The notes under the pieces are model-generated. The model was not told the origin of the DNA. It searched no databases and worked only from the letters and a program-made list of their open reading frames with translations. The position numbers and the translations under genes are program-made. This document shows positions 33,854-48,215 of a stretch of 64,000 nucleotides of DNA, one piece after another. The stretch is from Casuarina equisetifolia (Eukaryota > Streptophyta > Magnoliopsida > Fagales > Casuarinaceae): NCBI GenBank assembly GCA_028551475.1, contig CM052354.1:27427258-27491257 (forward strand). The letters are read 5' to 3'. Numbering within the stretch: the first letter of the stretch is position 1; every line of letters starts with the position of its first letter.

Positions 33854-36800
33854 ATGGAAACGAGTATGGCGAGAGAACACATAGAAAAGATACGTAAAAC
33901 AAAGTTTTCGATTGGTGGGGAAGCAAGTCCATTGATGGAGGATCTTCACCTGGCCGTCAAAAACCTCTCTACTGAGCTTTATGCCACAGACATCCACTTC
34001 CTTCAGGAAATCATTCAGGTTCATCTCTTATTCTCTCCCCCAGTTTTATATGCTCATGTATGGGGGTGCATATGTTTGCTTGGTTGTTTCTTGCGTATTC
34101 TACATAACGTAGCGTGTGCGTTTGTGAACCTGAATGATGTATGATGGTTCTTCCAAGGCGAAACTGTAGATTTTATTGACCAAAAGGACTCCTCAATTGG
34201 GGTTTGCATTTTGATAACTTTATTTTTTATTTGTCAAGAAGTCAGTAAGAAAATAAAGTTCTATTTACTTAAGCATAACCAATATATTATATCAAATTAC
34301 TTCTCTTACATTTTTATTAAATTTCTTGTTGAAATTCCCTTTTCTTTTTTTCTTTCTTCTTGTCTTTAACTGAGCAATTCAACGTCATGATTCTTATTCA
34401 TTCACTCCTATTATCTTAATTTGCAATTAGTACATTCATATTTTAAAAAAGGTAAATTTTGGTTATTAGAATGCAGAAGACAACGACTACCCGGAAGGGG
34501 TGCAACCTTCGCTTGAGTTTGTCATAACTTCTGAGGACATTACACGCACAGGAGCTTCGGCGACATTGTTGTTTTTCAACAATGAAAAAGGTTTCTCTTA
34601 TGAAAATATAGAATCCATTTGCAGTGTTTGTCGATCCACAAAGAAAGGCAAGAGGAAACGCGGTTATATTGAGAGAAAGGTACATCATCATTGCTATTGC
34701 GTAAAACTACTAGACTATTGGACAAGATCTTTTATGCTTCCCAAGTAAAAATGTATTAACAAAAATTTAAAAAATAGAATATGATTTTTAGGTTTTTATT
34801 TGTATGTTCTTTTATTTTTAAATGGATAGTTAGCTTTTTTTACTTTTTCAGTCCCCCAAGTATATTAAGAAATAATGATATGAAGGAGATTAATACTACA
34901 TAATCAATCATGCAACAAATTTATATAAGTACTATGTCTTAAATAAAGATATTATTGTAGAAAAATGATAAAAATTAAAAACTAAAAATCAAGAATAATT
35001 TGAATAAGATATTTTATCACACCTTTATTATATTTTTAGCTCTCTTTTTTCTGTATAAGATACTTAATTTTAAAATGCGATGCAAAAAACTAATGTTATG
35101 AACACACGACACTTATATACTTTTGTGTTATAAAGAATTGATTACATGCTATTAGCCTTTCCAAAGTCACATAATTTAGTTTTCAATGAATTAAAAACTT
35201 AAAAGTTGAATTGTATGTTTTAGAAGCATGAAAAATAAATCAAAATAAGATGAAAACCTAGAGAATTGACCCAAATTTTTCATAAAACTAGAATATTTAA
35301 TTATGAAAATGAAAAGGCTTGTTTTAAGACCTCTTGTAGAAAAAATAATGTAACACAACATAACCAACTTAAAAGTATCCAAAAAAGATATTAATCAATC
35401 ATCCCTAATTAAACTATAAAAAAATCCAATTTATAAATATCTTATAAAAATGACTGAAACAAGATATTTAATCCTAGCTCCCATTTTCTAGGTCATATTT
35501 TCCCCCCCAAAACTACTTAATTAGTCAATTCTTGTAACTCTCTAATTTTGCAAAGTAAATCAGTAAATAATAAGGTAATTCTTTGAGTTTTTAGAAAAAT
35601 TTGAATTTCAAAATTCACAATCCTTTACAAAATGTATGCTAATGATTAGTTGCTCACTTATTCTTAAGATTAACTTATTTAAATAGGTAGATTAATAATA
35701 TTTATAATGTTATGAAAATTAACTCACTGATAGTATATTCAAATGACCTATATATAATTTTTAACAATGATATTTTGATTATTTTTTCTACAAATTCAAA
35801 GCAATAATTTTATATCTTACGAGTTTATGAGGTTTGACATTGGAATTGTACTTATTTATATTTGATTTGTTATGTTGCTTAAAGAGCTAGCTGTGAATTC
35901 TATATCAATGACATGAACACATTCAACTCTCACATATCAGAACCCTAGTGTTAGGTGCTTAGAGTTCTAACCCAAGATCGCTCTTTTTCCTATACCATGT
36001 GAGACAAGTGCCATCTCCACTTAGGAGTTGTTACTCTAAGCTTAAGTGAATGTTCATCTAGATATCTTTTTCTTTACCATATGAAATCTTCTAATGTTTA
36101 GAGACTGCCATTAGATGTGATGCTGTAGGGTCCATTTATTTAATTCATCATGGGATTAATTCATATTAGGTAATTCTATATTCAAGTTGAAGATTTGTTA
36201 AAATTTACGTATGATTTTCGTCTTTTCTTCTTTTCCTGCATATATAGTTGGATGGATTTTGAAGCATATCTAGGTTTCTTCTTGTTGCACTTCCTCACTT
36301 CCTCACTTCCTTTTTTCCTTTTCTTTTTTTTTTTTCCTAATGAACATATGCAGGAATTGGATTCAAAAGTGTCTTTCTAGTCACCGCTCACCCATACATA
36401 TTCAGCAATGGATATCAAATTCGATTCAACGAAAAGCCTTGCCCTCACTGGAATCTTGGGTTCATTGTCCCTGAATGGGTGGAGAAGCCAACTCTTGCCG
36501 ACATAAAAGACATATATGGTTCTGAAAAGACTCTTCCAACAACAATAATAATATTACCTCTGAAACCAGATAAGGTCAAACCCATGAGGGAGCAGTTCTC
36601 TTGCATTCATCCTGAACTTCTGTTGTTCCTCTCCAAGATAAAGCGGGTTTCGGTCAGAGAACATAGCAAGGATTCCAAACTTAGTACCGTGACTGCAGTA
36701 GCTGTTACTAGTGAGACTGGCTTTGAATCAAAGAAGCAATTTGATGCTGAGTCTTACACAATCCATCTCTCAACCGAGGAGAAGGATAAGCGATCTCAGA

Positions 36801-39800
36801 AAGGATGCAGTTACTACATGTGGAGGGAGAAATTTTCTGTTAAGGAAGAAAACAAAGTGGAAAGGAGGATGGATGTAGAAGAGTTGGCGATCACATTGGC
36901 TTTTCCCTTTGAAGAGCGTATCCACAGAGGAACGAGCTCACCTGGTGTGTATGTGTTTCTTCCAACAAAGATGGTCACTAATTTTCCTTTCATAATCCAA
37001 GCAGATTTTCTATTGTCATCTTCAAGGGAGACAATCCTCTTGGACAACAAGTGGAACAAAGGGATTCTTGACGGTGTGCCTTCTGCTTTTATCAACGCCT
37101 TGGTGTCACTAGTCAAAACTTCAGAAAATGTTCCAGTGTCTAGTTTGGCTCCCATGTTTAATTTCATTCCCATCAATAGATCTTCTTATCCGGAGTTGAA
37201 TATTGTGAGAGAGTCAATCAGAGCAAAGCTTGTTGAAGAAAATATAGCTCCCAGTGAGTCATACACAAAGCAGAATTTTTTTCATAAACCTGGCGAAGTT
37301 GGCAGGCTTATGCCTGCTTTCTGGAACATATTGGAGAAGGCAAAGAATGAAGGAGTGAGATTGTTTGATCTCTCATCCCACGGAAAGCCTATTTTGAGTT
37401 CTTCATTTGACAAGCAAGAGTATGATGACGTATTAAGTTACTTGGGAGTTAAAGAAGTTGACAGTAACTGGTATGCAACGTGCATCGGGAGTTATAATCT
37501 TGTTGCAGGAGTGTCGGAGGAGCTGTATTTGGAGATTTTAGTATTTGTTGCTGAAAATTGGCGATGCAAATTTAATTCTACAAATTTTAGGCACAAACCA
37601 CTAATAAAATACGTGGATCTTCAGGGGGGTTGTGTCTTTGTGCACTATAAATCAAAGCAACAGTGTGTTCTTGTCAGAGAGGATTGATCAGGTGTCATGG
37701 TTGGTAGATTGGAGCAGGGAATTTGGATCTGTGGTAAATCGTTTTTTTATGCCAAAAAGCACACAAGACGCTATCTTCTCAAGCTCTAAACGAGGGGCAT
37801 TATTAAATTGGCTTAGAAGTTATTCCAAGCTTCCCACTATGGATGTGAATGACTATGAAGTTTACCTTAATAGTCAATTTTCTCACCACAAGAACCGCAA
37901 GCTAGTAGTTGCCTTTGCTCACTTTTTATATCACTCTTTCGCAAAGTTGCATCTATCAAAAGAGGAAGTGGGTTATAGGTGTGCTAACATGCCGCTTGTC
38001 GATAACTATGGGAATGTAAACAGACGCACGAATGGGGTTCTTGTCCCTGCTACAGTAAGCAACTGGGTGGGATTGATTGGTTCAAATCCATGGAGACAGG
38101 AAGGCTACATTGAGTTAGAAGAAAGCTATCTACATCCGGGTCATTTTGCAGGAGAATTTACTCCAGGCAAGCAGCTCCTGGAGTTCCTTAAAACTCATGC
38201 AAAAGTTTCTGATATCCCCTATGTACCTGCCCCCAATACTGCATTTTCTGCTGTTTCTACACCACTGACCATTCAAAATGTTTTCTTGCTATTGGAATGG
38301 ATTAGAAACCTAAAACGTAGAGGAAGTTCCCTTCCGGAGGAGTTCCTGGAATGCATAAAGGAAGGTAGTTGGCTGAAAATTACTGCTAATGGTTGTTCTG
38401 GTTACAGGCCACCATCTAAGTCATTCATGCTTCCGACATCATTGGTGGAAAAAATTTCACAGAATGGATCCGTAATTGTTGACATTCCATTGGTAGATCA
38501 TAGTTTTTATGGAAAAAGAATAAATGAGTACGAGGAAGAGCTCAAGACAATTGGAGTAATGTTCAGTTACCAGGAAGTATGTCAATTTATTGGGAACCAT
38601 CTTACTGCTTTTGCTGCCTCCTCCACTCTAACAAGAGGCCACGTTTTCTCTGTGCTGAATTTCATTAGATTCTTGAGAGAAGCTTTTCTTCCTGTTGATA
38701 ACTTCATGAGCGTTATCAAAGAAAAAAGATGGCTAAGGACATCCTCTGGTTGCCGGTCTCCTGCTGAGTCTGTTTTATTTAGCTGTGAATGGAGAACTGC
38801 ATCTCAAATAAGTGACATACCGTTCATCGATCAAGATTACTATGGGGTGGAAATCCTTGCTTTTAAAGAGGAGCTGAGTCGCTTGGCATGTTAGTTGAGT
38901 TCTGTGGGAACTACAAGATCGTTGTAGACAACCTGAAGCCGCCTTCAATGTTGACTAGTTTGACGTCTGATGCTGTTCTTTTGATACTGGAATGTGTGCG
39001 TTCTTCTGGATGTTCTTTATCCAACAAAATTGTTGAGGGTTTGAGATTTGCGGAATGCTTCAAGACAAATCTAGGTTACAAGTCCCCAAGAAAATGTTTC
39101 TTGGATAACCCTGAATGGGGTTGTATCCTACGTGTCTTTAAAGGTTTCCCTTTGCTTGATGAAGAGTTCTGTGGGCGCAACATCTTCTCTTACATGAAAG
39201 AGTTGAAGCAAATAGGACTGAAGGTGGATTTTGAGGAGGCTGTCAAAGTATTTGCTCAGAGTTTCAAGCAGCAAGCCTCTTCCATCTCAAAAGAAAGTGC
39301 CATGTCTTTCCTCTCGTGTTGCAGACAACTAAAAGACACCCCATATGAGTTTCCTTCGGATCTTAAAAACCTGAAGTGGTTGCGGACTCGGCTTGGTGAC
39401 TATAGATCTCCAAGCAATTGTATTCTGTTTGGGCCAGCCTGGCATTCAATTTCTCCAATTACTCTCCTCCCGTTCGTAGATGATACTGACAATTATTATG
39501 GCAGGGACATACACGAGTACGAGAAAGAGTTGAAGAGTATGGGGGTTATCACTGAATTCAGAGATGGAGTGGAGATTATAGCTGCTGGTCTTTGCTTTCC
39601 CCAAGATCCCTCCCACGTAACTCCTGGGAGTGTGCTTAAATTGCTACAATGCATCCGCATTTTATTGCAAGACGTGAATTATTCCTTTCGGGACAAATTC
39701 TGGGGAAGAGTTTCTCAAAAATGGTTGAAGACCCGTGTTGGCCATAGACCTCCAAAAGAGTGCTTATTGTTTGATTCCAGTTGGGGTTCTTATTTGGAGA

Positions 39801-41087
39801 AGACAGATGGACCTTTTGTAGATGAAGAATTTTATGGTTCCGGTATTATATCCTACAAGGCCGAGCTCAAGGCAATAGGGGTTACTGTTGCTGTTGAAGA
39901 GGGATGCCCATTGATTGCTAGCCAACTTGATTTCCATGTTCAATTTTCTACTATAGTTCGGATATACAACTACTTGAGCAAGTTTAATTGGATGCCACAT
40001 ATTGAAGCTGCCAGAAGGATTTGGATCCCAAATGGAAGTCAGAATGGAAAGTGCTTCGGCCCCGGGGAATGCGTTCTGCATGACGAGGATGGTCTCTTCA
40101 CTTGGCAGCTGCAAGTTTTGGAGAAACACTATGACAAAAAGTTACTTCCATTTTTTGCCAGTGCTTTCCATGTTAGAAACAATCCTTCAGTTGATGATTA
40201 CTGCAAGATATGGAAGGCTTGGGAAGATTCAGGACGCCCAATATCGCATGCTGACTGTTGTAAGTTCTGGGCATATGTTTCGAAGCATTGGAGCGGAAAG
40301 ACAGAGGAAACACTGGTTGACAGCTTGAAGAAATTACCTGTCGTTTCAGACTCAGACGAAATTTTGCTGTCCAACAAGCATGATGTGTTCATTGCTGATG
40401 ATCTTCAATTGAAGAATCTTCTTGAGCAGTCTTCTTCTCTACCAATATTTGTCTGGTACCCTCGGCAGGACTTAACTTCTGTAACTCGGAGAAAGTTGAT
40501 TGAAATTTATAGGAAAATCGGGGTTTGTACAATATCTGAATCAGTGCAGAAGGAAGAATCATCCTCACTGGATGTCACCCATCTTACTCAAGAGAATCCA
40601 AAAGAGTTTCTGCTAAAAAAAGGGCTGGTAAGTCTCATTCTTGGTTTTCTAGCAGATCCTATAAGGAATATGGAAGTGAAAAAGAGGCACGAGGCTATCC
40701 AAGGGCTTCTTAATGCCACTTTTCTTGAGACAGTTGAGCCCATTACTTTTAAGTACAATTTATCACTTTCTTCTGGAAAAATGGTGGAGGCAAAAGGAAC
40801 CCGAATGATACGGTGGGACAGAGTCTTCAAAAATCTTCACACAGAAGTTGGACAGGTCTGGTGGATACAAGAATAACATAGAGTATGCTGCCTACTTCTC
40901 TGATGCAATATCTGAGGGTTTGTTATGGGAGAGCAGTGATCAAATCAGTGCACTGTCTGAGCTGATCAAGTTGGCCTTCATGCTGGAATTTAATGAGGAG
41001 GCAATTGGGTTCTTAATGAAGTACAAAAATTTGCAGATTTTCGAGGAGGACGAGGACCTCCTCGCTTCTACCTTCCCTTCTGACTAG
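33854..41087 (+). pseudogene. NO VEIN/sacsin-like GHKL ATPase gene, copy 3 (four small frameshifts)
   Basis: Exons by comparison are 33854-34018, 34470-34679 and 36354-41087. The N-box NAEDN is intact. Exon 2 is 210 instead of 211 bp because one G is missing in the GYIGEKG code (about 34670). Normal splicing then reaches a stop within nine codons of exon 3. Further breaks are a 1-bp insertion at 37624-37634, a 1-bp loss near 38876 and a 2-bp loss near 40821. Each break is small and the frame on both sides is well conserved, with five repeats and the normal FPSD end. It is either a young pseudogene or a gene hit by assembly indel errors. One patch Cys is Trp (PCPHWNLG). If translated, only the first part of the ATPase fold would be made. 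Confidence 0.83.
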
Positions 41088-43624
41088 GTACTTACTGTAA
41101 GTTTTGTGCTGTGTTTTCTGCTTCTATTGTAATCATGAACAAAACGATAACATGAGCTATTAATGTGTGTAATTATGTAATTGATTATCTGGTTGCTTGC
41201 TGATTCTTACAGTTAAATGATTTACGTTACAGTTCAACATCTTTATGCGTGAGTTACATGGAATTTCTTATTTTCTAGATTCTAGTGTTTGAAGATTTTG
41301 TCTCCGTGTGGGTCACTCAGAATAATCCTATATGATTTTCCCAGTGTCTTGTCCTCAACCCTCTCAACGATACATTCTATTAGTTTTACGTCTCCGTTCC
41401 CTGCCATGTTACAACTGATTCAACCATTTTCTGTCTTTGTTCCGTTCTCTTCATTATGCTAGTTGAACAGACAAAAGGTAGCGCATGTAACTTGCAACAA
41501 CGTAGTTGACGAGCTTTCACTGCAAGAAGGATGTTACTTCTGTACTACAAGTCGAAAGAAAATTCATTATTTATAACAAACAAGAGAAAAGAAATTGCCG
41601 AAATGGAAGCGCATATATTTGCAAAGGAGCTTACTTGTTGCTTCACGATGCTCTGCTTTGCTGCTTCACTGTCAAAGCAAGATGAGAACGAAACACGAAT
41701 GCAACCTCTTTGAAACTACTAAGCCGTGGTATAATTTGCAATGAGGTTCTGAATTTTTACACCTTGCTTTGTGTACTAAACCAGGCAACCATTGCTTAGA
41801 ACAATGGATATGTGTCTTGAAGCACGAACTGGTATCTTTAGAATCCATTGAATGAACATTTTAATGCATAGAAGCAAATAGTGGAACAAGCAATTGGTTC
41901 AAACCAAGACTCCGAAAAGAAAAACATCTAAACTAGAAAAATAGGAAAAGAATGCTGTGCACCAAAGACAATTTGTTTTTGCAACAGAAATAAGGATACG
42001 ACCATTTGCCAGCAATCTGTGCAAATCGTTAACCACACTTCTGTCAAATTTTCAAATATATATGCTGCCTTGAACAATCATTCAATCATACAAACATCTT
42101 GAAAATTAAGAGTTAATTGCATATCATAGCATGCTTGAAACCTTAAAGTCCTATTGTTCTCTTCAAATTGTCCACATTTAGACAAAAGGGTACAACATTA
42201 TAAAATGCATATTATATAACCAAGAGATGAATATGTATGAATGTAGTTCCACTATTCCATTACTTAGATTTAGATTTCTTCAAAGAACGAAACATTAACA
42301 AAAGACTATGTACTGATTAAAATTCAATCTTTGACTCCAACCTCATACTAGATATTTGAGGATAAAAGTATTGAACATTTTAAATATTGCAGATATTGCC
42401 TTCAAATGTAAAGTATAAAAGCAACAATATTTGCTGAAAGTATAGTGAAAATGAACATGTCAAATTCCAAGGAGCAATGATATGAAAGCGATTGGGTCTA
42501 CTACAACAAAATCATGAGGAATTTTATTGATATTATTCTTATTAAGCATTAAATCAAGCAACATTTACAACTACTCTTACACATTTACATATTAGGCGAA
42601 TGCTTAACTTTTTTAAGTGAAAGATCTTGACTTGCATTACGAAGTTAAATGTCATATAGTGATGGAATGACAAATAAAAAGCTAGTAAGGAGAAGAGATG
42701 TACTTCATTTTAAATAAAAATTTTCAAGTAGCATTTAGATAATGTAAGACACTTTTTATACCCTTCTTTTTTTCACCTTTCACAGCCAATATAGGTTACA
42801 AGATATGTCATAGGAGTAATACATTCACTTTCATGTACGGGTTATTGTCTTTTGAATTTGGGATTTGATACATGTGAAAAAAAAAAGTATTTTATCCTTA
42901 AAATTGACTTGTAAATAGGAGGCATGTCTTTCATTTTAAAGAAGGCTCCCAAGTATGATTTTTAGTAGGAAAATCAAATTACATATTAAATATCAATCCA
43001 AACGAATAATTTTCCACAATTTTTTATGAACCCTACTAAGATCTTCTTTCTTTTTTTGTAGTCGATCCTATAAATATGTCCTACTTAGGCCAAGTTTATC
43101 TATTTTTCTTTTTTTTTTTTGTAGAAATTAGGTTGGAGATATTGTTGCACATTTCACTATTTCTTTAGTTGTCTCTTGATAATTTTGTAATTAAAGGTGA
43201 GATTCTTTATATATGACATAGTTATTAGTAGTCAAAATCAAGTTATTTTTTAGAATTAGATTCTTGTATGATGGGAAAATATTTTCTTTGTTTTCAGTAT
43301 ATTTGTCACCCTGGCAAGGCTCAACCCATTGTAGTGACAGTCAAATATCCACTCTTTCTTCGCCCAAAAAAAATTCCTCAGAGCCATGCACGAGAAATCA
43401 CCCCTACTTTAAAGCCCAAATGGTCGAATCAGAGCAATCATGCAATGTCTGCTTTCCAACTTTCTGTACACTCCCATTTTTCGGCTTTACAACTCTTAGT
43501 ACAGTCTGTTGAGTCTTTTTCCAAACCTCTTTCGGTCTGATTTATTCTCTTCGTACGCTTTCAAGATTTTGACTTCGTTGACACACTGTGGTATGCCCAC
43601 TTCCTTAAGCTTTCTCAGGGTGTC
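41088..43624. other. Spacer between NOV-like copies 3 and 4
   Basis: It has the 3' flank repeats of the array (41090-41760), a PDHB remnant (41777-42660), then AT-rich sequence. The promoter block shared with copy 5 (about 43300-43560, with CCCTGGCAAGG and TCGGTCTGATTTATTCTCT) follows. No gene is seen. Confidence 0.6.
41777..42660 (-). pseudogene. PDHB remnant: intron 7, exon 7 piece, intron 6, end of exon 6
   Basis: The segment follows PDHB from about 12040 to 13225 in order and orientation, with deletions. Exon 7 is reduced to its two ends (about 41950-42020), and exon 6 to its last ~27 bases (AAATGTCATA side, 42628-42660). It ends abruptly there and array-specific DNA follows. It cannot code. 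Confidence 0.78.
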
Positions 43625-43639
43625 TATATATATATATAT
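43625..43639 (+). promoter_or_regulatory. TATA box, NOV-like copy 4
   Basis: An alternating TA run of 15 bases lies 54 bases before the ATG of copy 4, at the place of TATAAATATAT in copies 2 and 3. Confidence 0.5.
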
Positions 43640-46600
43640 GCGTCTGTTTAGCAGGATCTGATTGCTGTGAGTGAGTTTGATAACATACAGAAATGGAAAT
43701 GGCGAGAGAACACATAGAAAAAATACGTAAAACAAAGTTTTCGATTGGTGGGGAAGTGAACCCATTGATAGAGGATCTTCACCAGGCCGTCAAGAACCTC
43801 TCAGCAGAGCTTTATGCCAAGGATGTCCACTTCCTTATGGAACTCATTCAGGTTCATCGCTCATTCTCGCTTCCAGTATATGCTTCTGCATGTGGCTGTA
43901 TTTTTGCTTGCCTGCTTTTTTCTTGCCGATTCTTCGTTACATGATGTATTTGTTTGTAAACGTGAATGCTGTAAGATGGTTCGTCAATGGGTGTTCTCAG
44001 TTAGAGACTAATTGCCTAGAAACCAGATTTTCTTTTATTAAATTTCCTGTTGATACTTATTTTGTTTTCTGTTTTTAACATAGCATTTTAACTTAATTTG
44101 TGATTAGTATATTTATACTTAGAAAGGGTGAATTTACTTAACAGAATGCAGAAGACAACAACTACTCAAAGGGGGTGCAACCTTCGCTTGAGTTCATAAT
44201 TACTTCTGAGGACATTACGGCTACAGGAGCTCCAACAACATTGTTGGCTTTCAACAATGAAAAAGGTTTCTCTTCTAAAAATATAGACTCCATCTGCAGT
44301 GTTGGTCGATCCACCAAGAAAGGCAACAGGAAACGGGGTTATATTGGAGAGAAAGGTAAGTCATCAACGTTCCCAACATAATCTTTCAGGAGGCACTGTG
44401 TATAAATTGTTATTAGAAGTCTTAATATTCTCTAAATGTAGGTGCGACCACAATACTCGATTCATTTTTCTCCTTGATTTTAACATCTAACTGTTAAAAT
44501 TTTAAAATTTTGTTTTTAGAACTGCAAAAGGCTATTAGACTGCCTAATCATGTTTAGTAGATAAGATCTTTTGTACTTCACAAATAAGAATGTACTAAAG
44601 AAATAAAAAACTTCAAATATGGTCTCTAGGTTTTTATCTATATTTTCTTTTAATTTTTAAATGGATAATTTACTTTTTAGCCTTTTCATTTTTTTTCAAT
44701 TCACCAATTCTATTAAGAAAAAACCTTCTGACCTTAAGGAGATTAATACTATGTAATCAATCATGTCACAAGGTCATATAAGTATTACATTAAATAAAAC
44801 TATTATTATAGAAAAAAATATAAAAAATCAAAAATTAAGAATAGTTTGGTTACTGTTTTACTTTAGTCATGGTGATCCTTGATGAGGGTTTAGGCCATTA
44901 TTTGTCTCATGGATAGTTTATCACCACCTTGATTATCCTTTTTAATTTCTGACATAGCAAGCTAATTACATAATATTAGCCTTTCTAACGAAAAATAATT
45001 TAGTTTTCAAGGAATTGAAAAACTTAAAAATTGAATTGTCCGTTTTAGAAACATGACCAGTAAATTGAAATCATATGAAAATCTAGAGAATTTTGACTCA
45101 ATTTTTTTATAAAAAAAAAAGAAAGATATGCAAGTATGAAAAAAAAGAGACTTGTTTTACAACCTGCTTAAAAAACAATAAAGTGACACGACACAAATCA
45201 ACCAAATTAAAAATTTAACAAACAAGATATTGATCACTCATTCCTAATTACACTATAATAAATCTCCAATCATAAATATCTGATAAAATTTTCCAAAACT
45301 AGATTCCTGTTTTTAGAAAGATATTGTTTTCTTAAAATCTACGTAATTAGTCAATTAATTTACTCTCTAACTAAGTAGTTCTTGAGTTTTTTAGAGAACC
45401 TAAGATTCAAAGTTTAGTCCTTTGCAAATCTATGCCAACGATCACTTGCTTACTTATTCTTATGATTATCTCTTTTGAGTGTGTATGTTTATAACATTCA
45501 TAGTATATGTAAACTAATTCACTGATATTATATTCAAAAAAATTATATATAATTTTTTAACACGTTGTTGACTATTTTTCTACAATTTAAAGGAATAATT
45601 TCATATCTTATAAGTCTATCTTCAAATTAGAGGAAAAAATGCAATAAGAATTCGTTGTTCATAGATATTGTATCACATCTATGTTTAATTTCTTATGTTG
45701 TTCAAACAATTAGCTGTGAATTCTATACCAAAGACTTGAATATAAAACCAGAAAAATTGTATCAAAACTCTCTACACATTCAACCCTCACATGTAAGAAC
45801 TCTAATGTCAGGTTTAGAGTTCTAAGCCAAGATCCCTATTTTTCGTAGTTGTGACTCCAAGCTTCAAACTCAATTAAACTAACTCCCTAAATAAATAAGT
45901 ACGTGTTTTTTGAGATTTTTTCTTCTTCACCATTACGAAATGCTTTCATGGTTAGGAGACCGTTGTTAGATGTGATGTTGCGAGATTTATTTATTGTGAT
46001 TCACTATGGGATTAATTCATATTAGGTAATTCTGTGTTCAATTTGAAGATTTGTTAAAAAGTTTATATCTTTATCCATCTTTTCTTCTTTTTCCTAAATA
46101 TATAGTTCGAGGGATTTAAAAGAACATCTAGGTTTCTTCTTGTTGCTCTTTCTCACTTTTTTCTTTTTTTAATGAACATGTGTAGGAATTGGATTCAAGA
46201 GTGTTTTTCTAGTTTCTGCTCACCCATACATATTTAGCAATGGATATCATATTCGGTTCAGCGAAGAGCCTTGCCCTCATTGCAATCTTGGGTTCATTGT
46301 CCCTGAATGGGTGGAGAAGCCAACTCTAGCTGACATAAGAGATTTATATGGTTCTAAAAGTACTCTTCCAACGACAACAATAGTGTTACCTTTGAAGCCA
46401 AATAAGGTCAAACCAGTGAAGGAGCAATTCTCTAGCATTCATCCTTAACTTTTGCTGTTCCTGTCCAAGATAAAGCGGCTTTCTGTTAGAGAACATAACA
46501 AGGATTCTAAACTCACTACTGTTAGTGCAATAGCTATTACCAGTGAGACCAACTTTGAATCGAAGAAGAATATTGATGCCGAGTCCTATATACTCCATCT

Positions 46601-47731
46601 CTCGGCCGAGGAAAAGGATAAGGGCTTTGAGAAAGGATGTAGCTACTACATGTGGAGGGAGAAGTTTCCTGTCAAGCAAACAAAGTGGAAAATGGAAGTA
46701 GAGGAATTGGTGATCACGTTGGCTTTTCCCTTTCAAGAACGTCTTAACAGGGGGATGAGCTCGCCTAGAGTATATGCGTATTATCCCACAGAGATGGTCA
46801 CTAATTTTCCCTTCATAATGCAAGCAGATTTTCTACTAGCATCATCAAGGGAGACCATCCTCTTGGACAACAAGTGAAACAAAGGGATGCTCAACTGTGT
46901 GCCTTCAACTTTTATCAATGCCTTTGTGTCACTAGTAAAAACTTCAGAAAATGTTCCAGTATCTAGTTTGGCTCCAATGTTTAAGTTCATTCCTGTCAAC
47001 AACTCTTCTTATCAAGAGCTCAATATTCTGAGAGAATCAATCAAAGCAAAGTTAGTTGAAGAAAATATTGTTCCGACTGAGTCGTACACAAAGCAGAAAA
47101 TGTTTCATAAACCTCATGAAGTTGGCAGGCTTATACCTGCTTTTGGAACATATTGGAGAAGGCAAAGAATGAAGGGGTAAGATTGTTTGATCTCTCATCC
47201 CACGGAAAGCCCATTTTAAGTTCTTCATTTGACAAGCGGGAGTTTGACGATGTATTGAGTCTGTTAGGGGTGGAAGAAGTCAGCAATGATTGTTACACAA
47301 AGTGCATCGGTAGTTCTACTCTTGTTGCAGGAGTGTTAGAGGAGCTTTATGTGGAGATTTAGTATTTGTTGCTGAAAATTGGAGATCCAAATTTGACTGC
47401 ACGGAGATTAGGAACATACGACTTATAAAATACGTGGATTTTCAAAGGGAGGTGTCCTTATGTGCTATAAGTAAAGGAGAGAGGGTGTCAATAATCAGGT
47501 GTCATGGCTGATCGACTGGAGTAGGGAATTCGGATGCATAGGAAATCTTTTTTTTATGCCAAAAAGCACACAAGATGTTTTCTTCTCAAGCTCTAAACGA
47601 GTAACATTATTGGAATGGCTTGAGAATGAAGTGAAGTTAAGAGCTATGGACGTGTAAGTCTATGCAGATCACCTTAGTAGTTCTCTCCAACAGGATAGCA
47701 AGCTGGCAGTCATCTTTGCTCACTTTTTATA

Positions 47732-48187
47732 TGTTACGGCATGTTTGTAAATTGTATTAATTTTATTTGTCTTATGTGTAATGTTAACTAAAACTAAAGT
47801 AGTGTAGGAGTGACATTAGTGGGTTTGTATTATGTAAAAGGTGTGGGCCAAGTTAGAAGCACCGTGTGTAGGGAGGGCCCATTGTGTTTGTCTTTTATAT
47901 TGGCTTTTGGCTATGCAGTGGGGTATGGTGAATCTCTGGAAAATTCTCTTTCCTGTGCGCAGGAGGAGTTGGCGGTATCGGGTTCCCATTAACGAGCCCT
48001 GAATCCTTACCTTTTGTCTATTTCCCTTTTAGTTTGTCAACATTCCGCATACCAGGAGGTACCGGAAGCCACTTCCTGCCAGCAGTTCTTCCCAGGGGCC
48101 GATTACCAAGGCCAAGGCAGCAGAGCAAAGACAGCAAAGGGGGGCAGAAAATACCCATTCCGTGCAGGAGCAGGTACGCCCGTTCCA
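47732..48187 (+). repeat. 5' LTR of the chromovirus
   Basis: 456 bp from TGTTACGG to CCGTTCCA, matching 52913-53368 with about 15 substitutions and no indel. Confidence 0.95.
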
Positions 48188-48189
48188 AG

Positions 48190-48201
48190 TGGCATCGGAG
48201 C
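48190..48201 (+). other. Primer binding site of the chromovirus
   Basis: TGGCATCGGAGC starts two bases after the LTR. It differs at two positions from the TGGTATCAGAGC site complementary to initiator-Met tRNA used by most plant gypsy elements. Confidence 0.8.
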
Positions 48202-48215
48202 CTATAGATCCTACC

